A stretch of 64,000 bases of DNA, taken from contig CAWBWO010000017.1 of the NCBI GenBank assembly GCA_963792445.1, forward strand, positions 575,502 through 639,501. Reading direction: 5' to 3'. Below, one piece after another: positions 8,920 to 18,689 of this stretch. How positions within the stretch are numbered: the first letter of the stretch is position 1; every line of letters starts with the position of its first letter. The notes under the pieces are model-generated. The model was given only the letters and a program-made list of their open reading frames with translations. It did no database searches and had not been told where the DNA came from. Both the position numbers and the translations under genes were made by a program. This DNA is from Rummeliibacillus sp963792445 (lineage in GTDB: Bacteria; Bacillota; Bacilli; Bacillales_A; Planococcaceae).

Positions 8920-9985
8920 TTAACCATTATGGCGTTTGTACATCCACAGTAATCCTGATTTCATCAAACGAGCGATTCGACCTGTAACAGTTGTGTCGCC
9001 TAAGTAAACGAAGCCTTGTTTCTTACCAAGAGCTCCCATAAAGCCTTTTAATTTAATTTCAGGCATTTTTTCTGGAAGTGCTTCGATTGCTCCATTGTAG
9101 TTTTAATACTTTTACAATATGTTCAGCTTGTTCTTCTGCAAGTTGTGCACTAGGACCAAATTGAGAAGCGGCACAGTCGCCCACTATAAACACATGTGGA
9201 TCACTTGGCAAGCTCATATATTGAGTAACCGCAACACGACCACGTTCCATCTCAAGGCCTAATTCACGGACAACCTTCACTGGTCGGATCCCTGCAGTCC
9301 AAACAACTGCATCCACTTCAATTTTTTCTTCGTGGTTATAAAGAACTGTATCTTCTACTTTTGTTATATTAGAATTCGCAATGATTTCTACATCATTATT
9401 CTCAAACCATTTTTTCACGTATTTACTAAGACGTTCTGGGAAGTCTTTTAAAATACGTGCACTACGGTCAAATAATTTAATCTTAAGATCAGTACGACTT
9501 TCACGTAATTCACTAGCAAGTTCGATTCCACTTAAACCTGCTCCAACAATACCAACTGTTGAACCTGAAGGTAATCCAGCTAAATCATTATACGTAACCC
9601 GAGATTGAGCCATTGATTGAATACTATATGTAAATTCATCTGCTCCTGGAACGTTGTGATAATTATCTTCACATCCAAGACCAATTACTAAATCATCGTA
9701 TTCAACGTTTGTACCATTATCTAGATGTACGACCTTGTTTTTTAAATCAATATTTTCAATTTCTCCGAAAACAGTTGAAAGTCTTTCATGTTCAGGAAAC
9801 TTTACACGAATTTCTTTTTCAGGTGTTGTTCCTGCAGCCAACGCATAAAATTCTGTTTTTAAACTATGGAATGGTGCACGATCCACTAATGTAATTTGTA
9901 AATCATCTGGTATATTATTTGGTAATAAGCGAAGTAATACGCGCATATTGCCGTATCCTCCACCTAGTAGGACTAGGTTTCTCAT
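8920..9985 (-). CDS. yutJ: NADH dehydrogenase-like flavoprotein YutJ (frameshift near 9095)
   Basis: FAD-dependent pyridine nucleotide-disulfide oxidoreductase fold, related to NDH-2. N-terminal dinucleotide motif LGGGYGNMR, central VGAGLSGIELA, and FIVGDCAA near residue 285. The main frame stops at 9059, but the next frame continues with NGAIEALPEKMPEIKLKG, then GFVYLGDTT and RHNG-stop at 8920, giving about 355 residues, the YutJ length. One base is off near 9095-9100. ATG at 9985 follows AAGGAGA. A second NDH-2-like gene besides ndh; its electron acceptor is not established. Confidence 0.86.
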
Positions 9986-10119
9986 AGCAATCTCCTTTTT
10001 AACAAATTCGACACATTGATTCTATCCTTAACGAGTATAAGCTGATTGTGATAAGTTTCACAATATGTTTGTGAAACTTATCACAAAATAAAAGTAGATT
10101 ATTGAATCAAGTAGAAAAA

Positions 10120-10148
10120 TTGACGAATAAAAAAAATAATAGTAGGAT
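10120..10148 (+). promoter_or_regulatory. SigA-type promoter of yuzB
   Basis: TTGACG, 17-bp spacer, TAGGAT, ending 22 bases before the yuzB ATG and overlapping no gene. Confidence 0.55.
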
Positions 10149-10170
10149 TCGAAGGGAGAGGTGACGTTTT

Positions 10171-10407
10171 ATGAATCCACTTGTTGAATTTTGCGTCAGC
10201 AATTTAGCAAACGGCTCCCAAGAAACTTTTGAAGTGCTTGAAAAAGATCCAAATATAGATGTTCTAGAATATGGCTGTTTAAGTTATTGCACCAGATGCT
10301 CAAACTCCTTGTATGCACTTGTAAACGGTGAATTGGTTGAAGCTAATTCAAGTGAAGAGCTAACCAAAAAAATTTATCAATTCATTGAAGAAAATCCTTT
10401 GTTTTAA
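10171..10407 (+). CDS. yuzB: YuzB, DUF1450 small Cys-containing protein
   Basis: 78-residue protein starting MNPLVEFCVSNLANGS with a conserved C-x5-C-x2-C pattern (YGCLSYCTRCSNS), typical of DUF1450. Function unknown. ATG at 10171 follows GAAGGGAGAGGTG. Divergent from yutJ, as in B. subtilis, and ends in a strong bidirectional terminator. Confidence 0.9.
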   Translation: MNPLVEFCVSNLANGSQETFEVLEKDPNIDVLEYGCLSYCTRCSNSLYALVNGELVEANSSEELTKKIYQFIEENPLF

Positions 10408-10452
10408 AAAAAGACCTTTTCAGTCTTAGTATGACTGAAAAGGTCTCTTTTA
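10408..10452. terminator. Bidirectional terminator
   Basis: AAAAAGACCTTTTCAGTC / GACTGAAAAGGTCTCTTTT between convergent yuzB and yutF. Confidence 0.92.
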
Positions 10453-10462
10453 ATTACTCATT

Positions 10463-11227
10463 TCATAATAATTCTTTAAGTGTTTCTACCGCATAGGTCG
10501 AAGGGATATCTTTTGCTTGTACGTCTTCTGCTCTTGTAACACCTGTATTGACATGCAATGTATCAATCCCATAATTGATTCCACAAAGAATATCTGTGTC
10601 GTAATTATCCCCAATCATCAACATTTCTTCTTTTTGCAAATCTAAACTGTTGACGAATAATATCGAGCATATGAGGAGCTGGCTTACCTATATACACTGG
10701 AGCCACACCGGTAACAGCATGTAGCATTTCTGAAATGGCTCCATTACCTGGTGCGAATCCAAATTCTGTAGGATATTTTATATCAGCATTTGTCGATACA
10801 AATGCTGCACCATTTTCTATTGCGTAACTTGCGTCTGCTAGCATTTGGTAAGTCAATTCTGTATTCAGTGCCTTGTACTAAAACATCCGGATGTTCTGTT
10901 ACAATCTTCATACCCTCATCAAGTAAAGCTTCTGTCAAGACCATCTCCTCCTAAAACTTTCACAGTTTTGTTTGGAAATTGCATGGCAATATACTTAGCC
11001 GTTGCAATTGCAGAAGTCATGATATGGTCCTTTTTTGCTTCAATCCCCATTTTATGCAATTTTTGTTGAACTTGTTGACTTGTCATTTTGGCATTATTGG
11101 TTGCAAAAAAAGGTTCAATTCCTTGCTCTTGAAGATACTTGATAAATTGCTTTGTCTCTGTAATCGGTTCCAATCCTTTATAAACTGTGCCATCAAGATC
11201 AAAGCAATACGCTTTGTATTTTTTCAT
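10463..11227 (-). CDS. yutF: HAD-superfamily phosphatase YutF/NagD-like (three frameshifts)
   Basis: NagD/AraL-type HAD phosphatase. The nucleophile motif DLDGT is at residues 10-14, FFATNN is motif II, GKPAP carries the motif III lysine, and GDNYDTDI (read in the last frame) is motif IV; about 255 residues. The frame shifts near 10937, 10855 and 10648, each fixed by dropping one base, and continues to TGA at 10463. The ATG at 11227 overlaps the yutE stop by one base (TAATG), so the two are translationally coupled. Confidence 0.86.
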
Positions 11228-11682
11228 TATTGTTCCTCAGGGATAAAGGCAGATACTGGGCCCAACTCATTTGTTAAATAATCATGTACACGTTGGAGAA
11301 AATTCTTTAATAGCAGTTAAATTATTGTTTAAAACTTGTACAACTTCTTCATCGTTCACTTCTAAAATGTCACGTACAAGACCACGGCGTAAGGCTGATT
11401 AACTGCTTTTAATGGTTGGTCCATCTCAGTGGGTAATGACTTTTTCGTCCACTAAAATATCAATAATGTCTTCATAGCTACCAGGATCACGCATGATAAA
11501 TCCATCAATCATGGAGTTACCAACATCAATAATCGATTCAATTAATATATTACGCAATACGTTCAACAGCTAATTTATGAACATCATCTACTTAGCCAAT
11601 CATCTGTTTGTTCAAAAGTTTCGATAATAGAATCCATATATTCAAGGTTATTTGTAATTTTTTTTCGGTCAACAAAATACAC
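11227..11682 (-). CDS. yutE: DUF86/HepT-like protein YutE (multiple frameshifts)
   Basis: Reading across frames gives MYFVDRKKITNNLEYMDSII, then LAVERI, LIESIIDVGNSMIDGFIMRD and PGSYEDIIDILVDEKVI, then RRGLVRDILEVNDEEVVQ, ending VSAFIPEEQ-stop. This is the DUF86 (HepT-like) fold of YutE, about 145 residues. About five or six single-base errors are needed, most looking like insertions (near 11587, 11552, 11428, 11404 and 11393). GTG at 11682 follows GGAGG by eight bases. No MNT nucleotidyltransferase partner lies next to it, so this is the housekeeping YutE type rather than a HepT/MntA toxin-antitoxin pair. One-base overlap with yutF. Confidence 0.72.
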
Positions 11683-11772
11683 TTGTACTTCCTCCATTCG
11701 AATTATAAAGGTTGATACTTCTTTCTCTTCTATAGTACCATATCTTTAGTATTGGAAGGAGATTCGAACAAA

Positions 11773-12042
11773 ATGGAGAGATTTTTCTTATATGATGATG
11801 TAGAAGATAACAAAACAAGATTTGTCAGTTTTACGGGCGAATAACTAACGCTATGATTTAGCCATATTACAAAGTGGTCGATCTTATGGCAAAATATTGG
11901 TTCTTGATATGCAACATAACCGTTCTGCCATTTTAGGATCGGATGATTTAGATGAACCTGGATATTTAGAATCTGTCTACAATCGTACTCCATGAAAGAA
12001 GCACAGGAAATACGAGAATATCTATATGAAATTATGAGTTAA
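11773..12042 (+). CDS. yutC: DUF3055 protein YutC (frameshifted)
   Basis: Plus-strand reading from ATG 11773 gives MERFFLYDDVEDNKTRFVSF, TGE, then after a break RYDLAILQSGRSYGKILVLD, HNRSAILGSDDLDEPGYLES, and after another break EAQEIREYLYEIMS-stop. This matches the about 90-residue DUF3055/YutC family as I recall it. Breaks lie near 11842 (where one correction alone does not remove the stops) and 11995. AAGGAG stands 10-11 bases before the ATG. Divergent from yutE and convergent with yutD. Function unknown. Confidence 0.62.
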
Positions 12043-12045
12043 TCC

Positions 12046-12096
12046 AAAAAAACATCGAGAGAGCTTATAACTGCTCTTGCTCGATGTTTTTTTGTT
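12046..12096. terminator. Bidirectional terminator overlapping the end of yutD
   Basis: AAAAAAACATCGAG-AGAGC / GCTCT-TGCTCGATGTTTTTTT. The yutD stop codon (12065-12067) lies at the loop, so one arm of the hairpin is coding sequence of yutD. Confidence 0.9.
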
Positions 12097-12493
12097 GTTC
12101 TGATTCTTCGTTCGGTGTAGCATCTTGAGCTGCTTCAAGATTCTCATTCTTAGCTTGTTCTTGGCTTTCATCGCTAACTTCTTCGACAGCATTTTCAGCC
12201 TGTTCAACTACTTTTGGTGCTTTTCCGCTTTTCTTCAACACGAAATAGGAACATCCAAAATTACAATACTCATATATATAGTCCTGTAATGTACTAATTT
12301 TTGTATCAAAAGATGCTTTTTGGTTCTTGTCTTCATAGAAACCTTTTAATCGAAGCTGACCATAACCCCAGTCTCCCACGATATAATCGTATTTGGATAA
12401 AATATCACTAAACCGTGTTTTAAAGTCCTCTTCTTTGAAACCCTTCTTGACATTTACAATTAGTTCATACACATACTGATCTGCAATAATCAT
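12065..12493 (-). CDS. yutD: YutD, DUF1027 protein
   Basis: About 142 residues. The N-terminal 95 residues are the conserved YutD domain (YELIVNVKKGFKEEDFKTRF; DYIVGDWGYGQLRLKGFYED; YIYEYCNFGCSYFVLKK). The tail is a Glu/Gln/Ala-rich low-complexity stretch ending IEQEQL. I chose ATG 12493 (MIIADQYVYE), which has GGATGGTG just upstream; the longer start at 12508 has none. Function unknown. The coding end forms half of the terminator. Confidence 0.85.
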   Translation of the reverse strand: MIIADQYVYELIVNVKKGFKEEDFKTRFSDILSKYDYIVGDWGYGQLRLKGFYEDKNQKASFDTKISTLQDYIYEYCNFGCSYFVLKKSGKAPKVVEQAENAVEEVSDESQEQAKNENLEAAQDATPNEESEQQKNIEQEQL

Positions 12494-12521
12494 TTGATCA
12501 CCATCCAATTGTCATGGGTGA

Positions 12522-13439
12522 TTACGCATTTTCGCCGATTGCTTGTTTTTGTTTTGTCGCAGCATTTACTTGTTCATCGGCATGGTAACTACTACGTACT
12601 AGTGGACCTGCTTCACAATGTTTGAAGCCTTTAGACATGGCAATTTTACGTAGTTTACCAAATTCAATCGGTGAATAATATTTCTTAACTGGTAAATGTT
12701 TTTTTGTCGGTTGTAGATATTGCCCAATTGTCATGATATCCACATTATTTGCGCGTAAATCATCCATTACTTCGATAATTTCTTCTTCCGTTTCACCAAG
12801 ACCAATCATTAATGATGATTTAGTCGGAACATCCGGTTGCATTTCTTTTGCACGACGCAAAAATTCTAAAGAGCGGTCATAAGTTGCACGTGCGCGAACT
12901 CTTGGTGTTAAACGGCGAACTGTCTCTATATTATAATTCAAAATATCTGGTTTTGCATCCATCAAAATTTCTAAGTTTTCTTTTATCCCACCCATATCTG
13001 AAGGTAACACTTCGATGGATGTAAATCGATTTTCCAGCGAGTTAACCCAACAGTTTCAGCTAAAACGCCTGCCCCGCCGTCTTTTAAATCATCACGTGCT
13101 ACTACTGTGATGACTACATGTTTTAAATTCATAAGTTATAGGGGATCTGCAACTCGTTCAGGTTCTGCCAAATCTAGCTCGTTTGGAAGGCCCGTTTTAA
13201 CTGCACAAAATCGACATGCACGAGTACAAACATCACCTAAAATCATAAATGTTGCAGTACGACGTTCACCCCCAGCATTCGTGAATATTCGGACATTTCG
13301 CTTCCTCACAAACCGTATGTAAATTCTTTTCCCGCATTAGTTTTTTTAAACTTTTATATTCTTCATTTGTATTTAGTTTAATTTTAAGCCAATCCGGTTT
13401 TCTGATATGCTCTTCTTTAGTAGGTTTACATGATGTCAC
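12522..13439 (-). CDS. lipA: Lipoyl synthase (frameshifts and an in-frame TAA)
   Basis: Radical-SAM enzyme inserting two sulfurs into octanoyl groups to make lipoyl cofactors, for example on GcvH (37.5 kb) and E2 subunits. N-terminal auxiliary cluster cysteines (CEEAKCPNIHEC) and the radical-SAM CxxxCxxC (CTRACRFC) are intact, as is the C-terminal SSYHADEQV. About 306 residues from GTG 13439 (MTSCKPTKEE, GGGAG nine bases upstream). The frame breaks near 13275 (an extra G in a G-run) and near 13030 (apparently one A short in an A-run), and a TAA stands in frame at 13136-13138 where family members have Glu. Breakage of a normally required enzyme argues for sequence error. Confidence 0.88.
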
Positions 13440-13502
13440 AATACTCAGCTCCCATCAAATAAGTAAATTATTAAATCTAGTACTGTTGTCAATGTATCAT
13501 AT

Positions 13503-14329
13503 TCAAAGGTTTCCCACAACCTCAGAGTTTAAATGAAACTCGGTTATGGAGCTTTTGTAGGATTGGTCTTGATTTGGTATTGGGACCTCTATGGAAGGTT
13601 GCGTTTCCCCATCTTTTGAATAGATATATGGAACATTTCCTTTTAGATGGCAGATTGCTACTGGTAATTTCTGCTCTACTGTAGCGGACTTGATGGAAAA
13701 GGAACATATTTGTACATTAACGGTTGATCGAACACTTAACTGTACTAAGCATTGTTGATGCCGAATTCTGTAATTTCTCTTTCTGCGTTCACATCAACGT
13801 TCCCAATAACGTGAAAGCGAATTCGAATTTCGGCCCTAAGTTTCCTAATAAGGGCAAACCTGTTGCTTGCCCAAGTGGTACATAAAACACAATCCCACCA
13901 TCTTGTTCCATAGCACCTGTATCATATTCAATTTCTTCATTCTTAGGCAAATAATCTAAGTTACCTCTTTCAGCTTCTTCTAAATGAGATTGTACTAGGG
14001 TTTGCGTTTCTGACATGATTCGAGTAATCACTTCAGTATTTAAATTAGAGTCTACAAGCCCCTGATTATTCCGTTTTTTGGTTCAACACTTTGAATCACT
14101 TCATTACTATCTAAAACATTTGAAGTTCTTGAATTAATGGCTTTACTAATTACATAAGAGGCAATTTTGTTTGTTTCCACTTCTGCGTATTGCATAAATG
14201 TAGGCAAAAGCCTAACATTGATGAAATAAAAAAGTATTGCTATTGAACCTACCAAACTAACCATTAATACCGGTAAAAGACGTGCTTTTTACGTGCATAT
14301 AATTGTTTTTTCTTCTTCATTAGTCGCAA
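13503..14329 (-). CDS. yunB: Sporulation protein YunB (frameshifted)
   Basis: Sporulation membrane protein; YunB is made in the mother cell in B. subtilis. One N-terminal transmembrane helix (VSLVGSIAILFYFINVRLL), then PLGQATGLPLLGNLGPKFEF, the family's best-conserved segment, then the C-terminal LSVRSTVNVQ, KLPVAICHLKGNVP and YIYS. Rebuilt length about 275 residues. Frame changes near 14300, 14065, 13795 and 13758; most look like missing bases in short runs. Start is TTG at 14329, the codon placed seven bases after a consensus AGGAGGT; that site lies in a perfect hairpin (14337-14364). lytH (yunA), found next to it in B. subtilis, is absent. Confidence 0.84.
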
Positions 14330-14336
14330 AATAATA

Positions 14337-14364
14337 CCTCCTAATCATTCTTATGATTAGGAGG
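14337..14364 (-). promoter_or_regulatory. Perfect 12-bp hairpin covering the yunB ribosome binding site
   Basis: CCTCCTAATCAT-AAGA-ATGATTAGGAGG on the minus strand; the 3' arm is the yunB Shine-Dalgarno sequence. It fills most of the 41-base gap between the HD-GYP stop and yunB start. No T-run follows (TATTATTTTG), so it looks more like a translation block than a terminator. Confidence 0.65.
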
Positions 14365-14370
14365 CTGTCA

Positions 14371-15464
14371 TTATTCGACGTGATCGAGGTAATCAACTTC
14401 AACTTTGTCTACGAAAATATTCTTTTCTTCTGATAATAAAATCTCATATGTAGCTTTTATCATTTCGCCGTTTTCTTCAAAGATTCGAACCCAAGGTCTC
14501 TCTGTCCATTCTCTATTTTGCTTACTAACAATCCCTCTACGGCCATCTGAAAGTAATAGGACACTTCCATTCGGATAGTAGGCAACCAGCGCCTGAAAGC
14601 ATTTACGACCTTTTCATCATATAAAGTGCCGCTTCCCTCTTTGATGATTTCCATTCCTCTTGAAGGAAGCATTTATCGCGATATACACGATTTGATGTCA
14701 CCGCATCAAATACATCTGCTACCGCAATAATCTTCGCATATGGATGGATTTCAAAGTCTAATAACCCTCTTGGATATCCACTACCATCTAATCGTTCATG
14801 ATGTTGAAACGCACAATGTGCAATAATAGCGATATTTATGTAAGTTTCGCAATACATCAAAACCATAATTCGAATGCAATTTCATCGTTTCATATTCATC
14901 ATTTGTCAGGCGACCAGGTTTTTTTAGAATTTCTTGTGGAACCATCATTTTCCCAACATCATGCAGGATTGCGCCAATACCAATTTGTCTAATCTTTGAT
15001 GCACTATAATGCATTTCTTTCGCAATAGCTATTGCATATACCGCAACTTGAAATGAATGTTGATAGATGTAATTATCATAAAGGAAAGCATCACTCAATA
15101 CGGTTAAGATTTCTTTACTATTCTTGATATAGTCGAACAAGTCATCAATAATAGTTACAAAATGTTTTGATTGTTTTCAAGACAATATGTAACTTCTTTT
15201 CCTTTCAAATGCTTTACTGAATTAAATGAAGATGTTATTTGATCGATTTGTTTTCGTACAGCTGTTGGAACAGTCTCTATTATTTCAATATCAGTTGAGA
15301 TTTTATCATCAATATATACATATTGTACATTTAATTGTTGTAAACGCTGGATATGTGTTCAGACACTTTTACACCTTTTTGTAACAATGGTCTTCAGCTT
15401 CATTCCAAATGGTCTTTCCTATTACCATGCCCGCTTGTATCGCCTTTGTTGAGATCAACCGCAT
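14371..15464 (-). CDS. HD-GYP domain phosphodiesterase (multiple frameshifts)
   Basis: Probable cyclic-di-GMP phosphodiesterase. The HD motif is ILHDVGKM (about 14955) and the defining segment reads HHERLDGSGYPRGL (about 14780), both metal-binding signatures. N-terminal part MRLISTKAIQAGMVIGK, then a DUF3391-like stretch (LNVQYVYIDDKISTDIEI). C-terminal end KVEVDYLDHVE-stop. About 364 residues, with at least four frame changes (near 15390, 15150, 14850 and 14640). It occupies the yunC position of the B. subtilis order, immediately upstream of yunB, so may be co-transcribed with it. Confidence 0.83.
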
Positions 15465-15499
15465 GCCTTATTTCCCAATCATCTAATATAACAAAATAC

Positions 15500-16886
15500 C
15501 TATTCCTTTAAATCACTCTTATTACTTTTACTATAATCTTGTCCATATGAAATCAGGATATCACGTAAAAACTGAGGTAACAAGTATGTTTTTGGTAAAT
15601 TTTTAAAATGGGGAAAGAAGTATCCAAAGGTAAACATATCTAATGTTACTAACTTGTAATTTTGGGTATCGTTAGCTTTCTTGCCATTTATCATTAGCTC
15701 TCCAAATGAATTAAGTGAACATCCATATGTTAAGATTTTACCAAGGACTAACCCTCTAAATCCAAGCCCTTTTAATTCGGTTCTTGGCCAATCTATAGAT
15801 TGTTCTGAAAGCTTTAGTGTTTCTTTCAATTCTTGACCATTGATTTCAATGATACAAGCATTGATTGGATGTGGAAGCATTGATGTACATCAAATGCAGT
15901 AACCATTCCTTTTGGTAAATCTCGTAAGAAAATACCTGCATTGAACATGGCACAATCTGCTTGCGAGAATTCCAATAGTCCTTTCGCAAAAAACGCGAAA
16001 GTCAGAATGATGGTACCACTCTTTATTTAAATAATAATCTGCTTCAAATGCAGGATGGTTCAGTAGTGCCTTTCCCTTTTTCAATCAATTCCTGATTAAA
16101 TTGTTCTTCACCTTCTGCAGCTGGTAATTCGGATGTGCTATAAAGCTCCGTCTTTTCTTATCAATGCTTTTTTGCTCACAATCAAAATGGATTTCGGTAT
16201 GCCCAACGTATAGGCCGAATTTTCCTCCACCCGTTAATAATGTGTTGCCAACTAGTTTTCCTTCGTGTAACACATGATGTGTATGAGAACCAAAAATCAC
16301 ATCGATTTGAGGACATAAGACGGCTAGCTCTTCATCCATATTGATACCTAGATGTGACATGCAAACAATAATATCAACCAATGGATGTATTTCTTTTGCA
16401 ATTTCTTGTATTACAGGTAGTGGATCTTCCATTGTCCAACCAAGCGGTTCATAATAAGTTCGATACTCTGCTGTTGCTGCAATCACGCCAATTTTTGTGT
16501 CCATTTTGTGTTTTATAAATTTTATATCGTTTAGCCCAGTCTGGAATTTTATTGCCCTCTTTTAAATTGGCTACGATGACATCAAATTGAGCTTGGTCAT
16601 ACAACTCATCTAAATTTGCCTTTGATAGTGTAATCCCTTCATTATTGCCAATTGTGACTGCATCATATAGCCCAGCATTTAATAATGGTATATTCCCTTT
16701 TCCTAATGTCGCTTCAGTATATACATGTGAGCGATCTATAAAATCCCCGATATCGAATATATAGCAACTATCCCCTACTTCTTCATGCCATTTCTTTCTA
16801 TCAGTCAATAACTTTTGAATACGTGGCCAATATCCGAAATGACTATGTAGATCATTTGTATGATATAAATGGATTGTTTCTATCAT
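15500..16886 (-). CDS. yunD: 5'-nucleotidase/metallophosphatase-like protein YunD (frameshifted)
   Basis: Bimetallic phosphoesterase of the UshA/5'-nucleotidase family. Metal motifs in order: HTNDLHSH (residues 9-16), DIGDFID, GNNE, MSHLG and FGSHTHH. The C-terminal nucleotidase domain follows (FNAGIFLRDLPKGM and HPINACIIEINGQELKETL). About 460 residues when frames are joined; breaks near 16500, 16100, 16060, 15995 and 15885. No signal peptide, so cytoplasmic as in YunD. ATG at 16886 follows GAGGTG. Third gene of the yunF-yunE-yunD run. Confidence 0.85.
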
Positions 16887-16906
16887 GATGACACCTCATT
16901 TTCGCT

Positions 16907-17732
16907 TTAGAATAATCCTTCATAGACGGAGCGTATCCCAAGTAGCAATAATATAATACGTAATAAGAGTACTAATGTAGTTGAATTTATTTTTTTATTT
17001 AATGCAGCACCGATTTTTGCACCAATATAAGCTCCTGGTATGACTGGAATTGTATAAGCCCTAGGAATATGCCCAAGATAAATATGGCTTGCAGAATTTA
17101 TGATGGAAGATAAGAATACCATGAACATAGAAGTTGCAACAGCAACATGCGGTGGAAATCCAAATAGGATAATCATAGCAGGAACAATCATCGAACCCCC
17201 ACCAATTCCAAATAACCCGGACGCCATACCGATTAAAAAGGTCAGTAAAATGGCAAACCATATAGGATAACCATATATATAATTTTTGTCATCTTTTGGA
17301 TCATAAAAAGTATGTTGTTTGACCATGTTTTATAAACCATTGTACAGGTTTTACATGGTCACGAATAAGTAATATGATTGCTAAAATAATAAGTAATATA
17401 CCAAAGTATAAGTTAAATGAGGGTAAATCTATTCCTTTGTTAATATACGCGCCTAAAATCGTACCTGGTACACTACCTAAAAAGAAGATGAACCCACTTT
17501 TATAATCAACTGTTTTCGATTTCATATAGGATAGTGTAGAAGCTAAACCTGTTGCAATCATCATAATAACAGATAGCCCTACAACTTTTTGCGGTGTTAT
17601 TTCAGGCATCATCCCAAGAGTCAGTCCTATAAACAATGTAGCAGGAACTAAAATGGCTCCTCCTCCAAGACCTACAAGTGCACCGATAATCCCTGAACAG
17701 ACACCAATGATTAATAGTAAAATATACTCCAT
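16907..17732 (-). CDS. yunE: TauE/SafE-family sulfite exporter-like permease YunE (one frameshift)
   Basis: Eight-helix TauE/SafE permease, two homologous halves each opening with the family signature: VCSGIIGALVGLGGGAILVP in the first half and GMASGLFGIGGGSMIVPA in the second. The halves lie in different frames that overlap at 17301-17326; one base near 17315 is wrong. Total about 275 residues, the YunE length. Substrate unknown (sulfite or sulfonate-type anions in the family). Starts three bases after the yunF stop, so translationally linked to it. Confidence 0.86.
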
Positions 17733-17734
17733 CT

Positions 17735-18589
17735 CTATTCTCCTTCAAAAAAATCTAGTTGTTTTGGAGATAAATCATGATATTCAATTCCTAACATCTT
17801 CTGTAAGGTCTTCGCATTCGCAGCTGCATGATGACCAGAGTTGTTATTAAACAATACATAAACATCCTTCGTAGTGTCTTGAAGTTTCGTTACCGTTTCT
17901 TTTAAGCTAGCTAATTCTTCTTTTGTATAATCATATAAGAAACGAACTTCTCTCCATCGTTCGTTATTGCCAGGATTACGCCAGCCATGTACATTTCTGC
18001 CATGAATACGGAATAAAACTTGATCTCCCGTTGTTATTGGAACAAGTGGTACAGAACCCTCTCCAGCTTGAGGCTCATCACAAACTGTATGAAATAGCCC
18101 CTGTTGTCTTAAAAACTGTAATGTTCCATCCATATATTTTGCGCTGTACCATGTACGATTTCGAAACTCAATTGCTACAGGAAATTCTGTAAGCTGCTGT
18201 TTTATATAACGAATATACTGTACATTCTTTTGCTGACAATCAAACCAAGGTGGAAATTGGACAAGTACGAATGCTAATTTTCCCATCTTCTTGAATATAT
18301 GTATAGACTCTTTAAATGCTTCAAACATCTCTTGTCTAGTATTGTATGGATTTTCATCACGTAAATGCCCCGTCATGCCCTGATAGGCTTTAACTACAAA
18401 TTGAAAATGTTCTGGCGTTTCATTAATCCATTTTTGGACATTTGAAGGAGAAGGAATGGCATAAAATGATGTATCCAATTCAACCACCGGAAAGTGTCCA
18501 CTATAGTCGAAAAGTTTGTCTTTTGTAGACGAAGTTTTACTGTACAAATCTGGATGATCTCCCCATCCCGTTAAGCCGATATGGATCAT
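17735..18589 (-). CDS. yunF: DUF72 TIM-barrel protein YunF
   Basis: 284-residue DUF72 protein: MIHIGLTGWGDH at the start, PVVELDTSFYAIPS, VLVQFPPWFDC, PVAIEFRNRTWY and VLFNNNSGHHAAANA are the conserved blocks. Function unproven. ATG at 18589 follows TTGGAGGGATTTT; a longer frame from 18622 lacks a site. First gene of the yunFED operon. Confidence 0.9.
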   Translation of the reverse strand: MIHIGLTGWGDHPDLYSKTSSTKDKLFDYSGHFPVVELDTSFYAIPSPSNVQKWINETPEHFQFVVKAYQGMTGHLRDENPYNTRQEMFEAFKESIHIFKKMGKLAFVLVQFPPWFDCQQKNVQYIRYIKQQLTEFPVAIEFRNRTWYSAKYMDGTLQFLRQQGLFHTVCDEPQAGEGSVPLVPITTGDQVLFRIHGRNVHGWRNPGNNERWREVRFLYDYTKEELASLKETVTKLQDTTKDVYVLFNNNSGHHAAANAKTLQKMLGIEYHDLSPKQLDFFEGE

Positions 18590-18689
18590 AAAATCCCTCC
18601 AATTTGATAATATTATCATCATATCATAGCATGAAGATATTGAGCTATATCATAAGGATTGTTTTCGTTTAATATTGATAAGGATAAGC

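Noticed and set aside
11227..11682. HepT toxin of a HepT/MntA pair
   Set aside because: No MNT nucleotidyltransferase gene adjoins, and the position matches housekeeping yutE in B. subtilis.
11730..11993. 87-codon minus-strand gene
   Set aside because: The plus strand here encodes YutC (DUF3055) across two frame breaks; the minus frame has no family features.
14337..14364. Intrinsic terminator of the HD-GYP gene
   Set aside because: The stem is strong but there is no T-run on the minus strand; the 3' arm is the yunB ribosome binding site.
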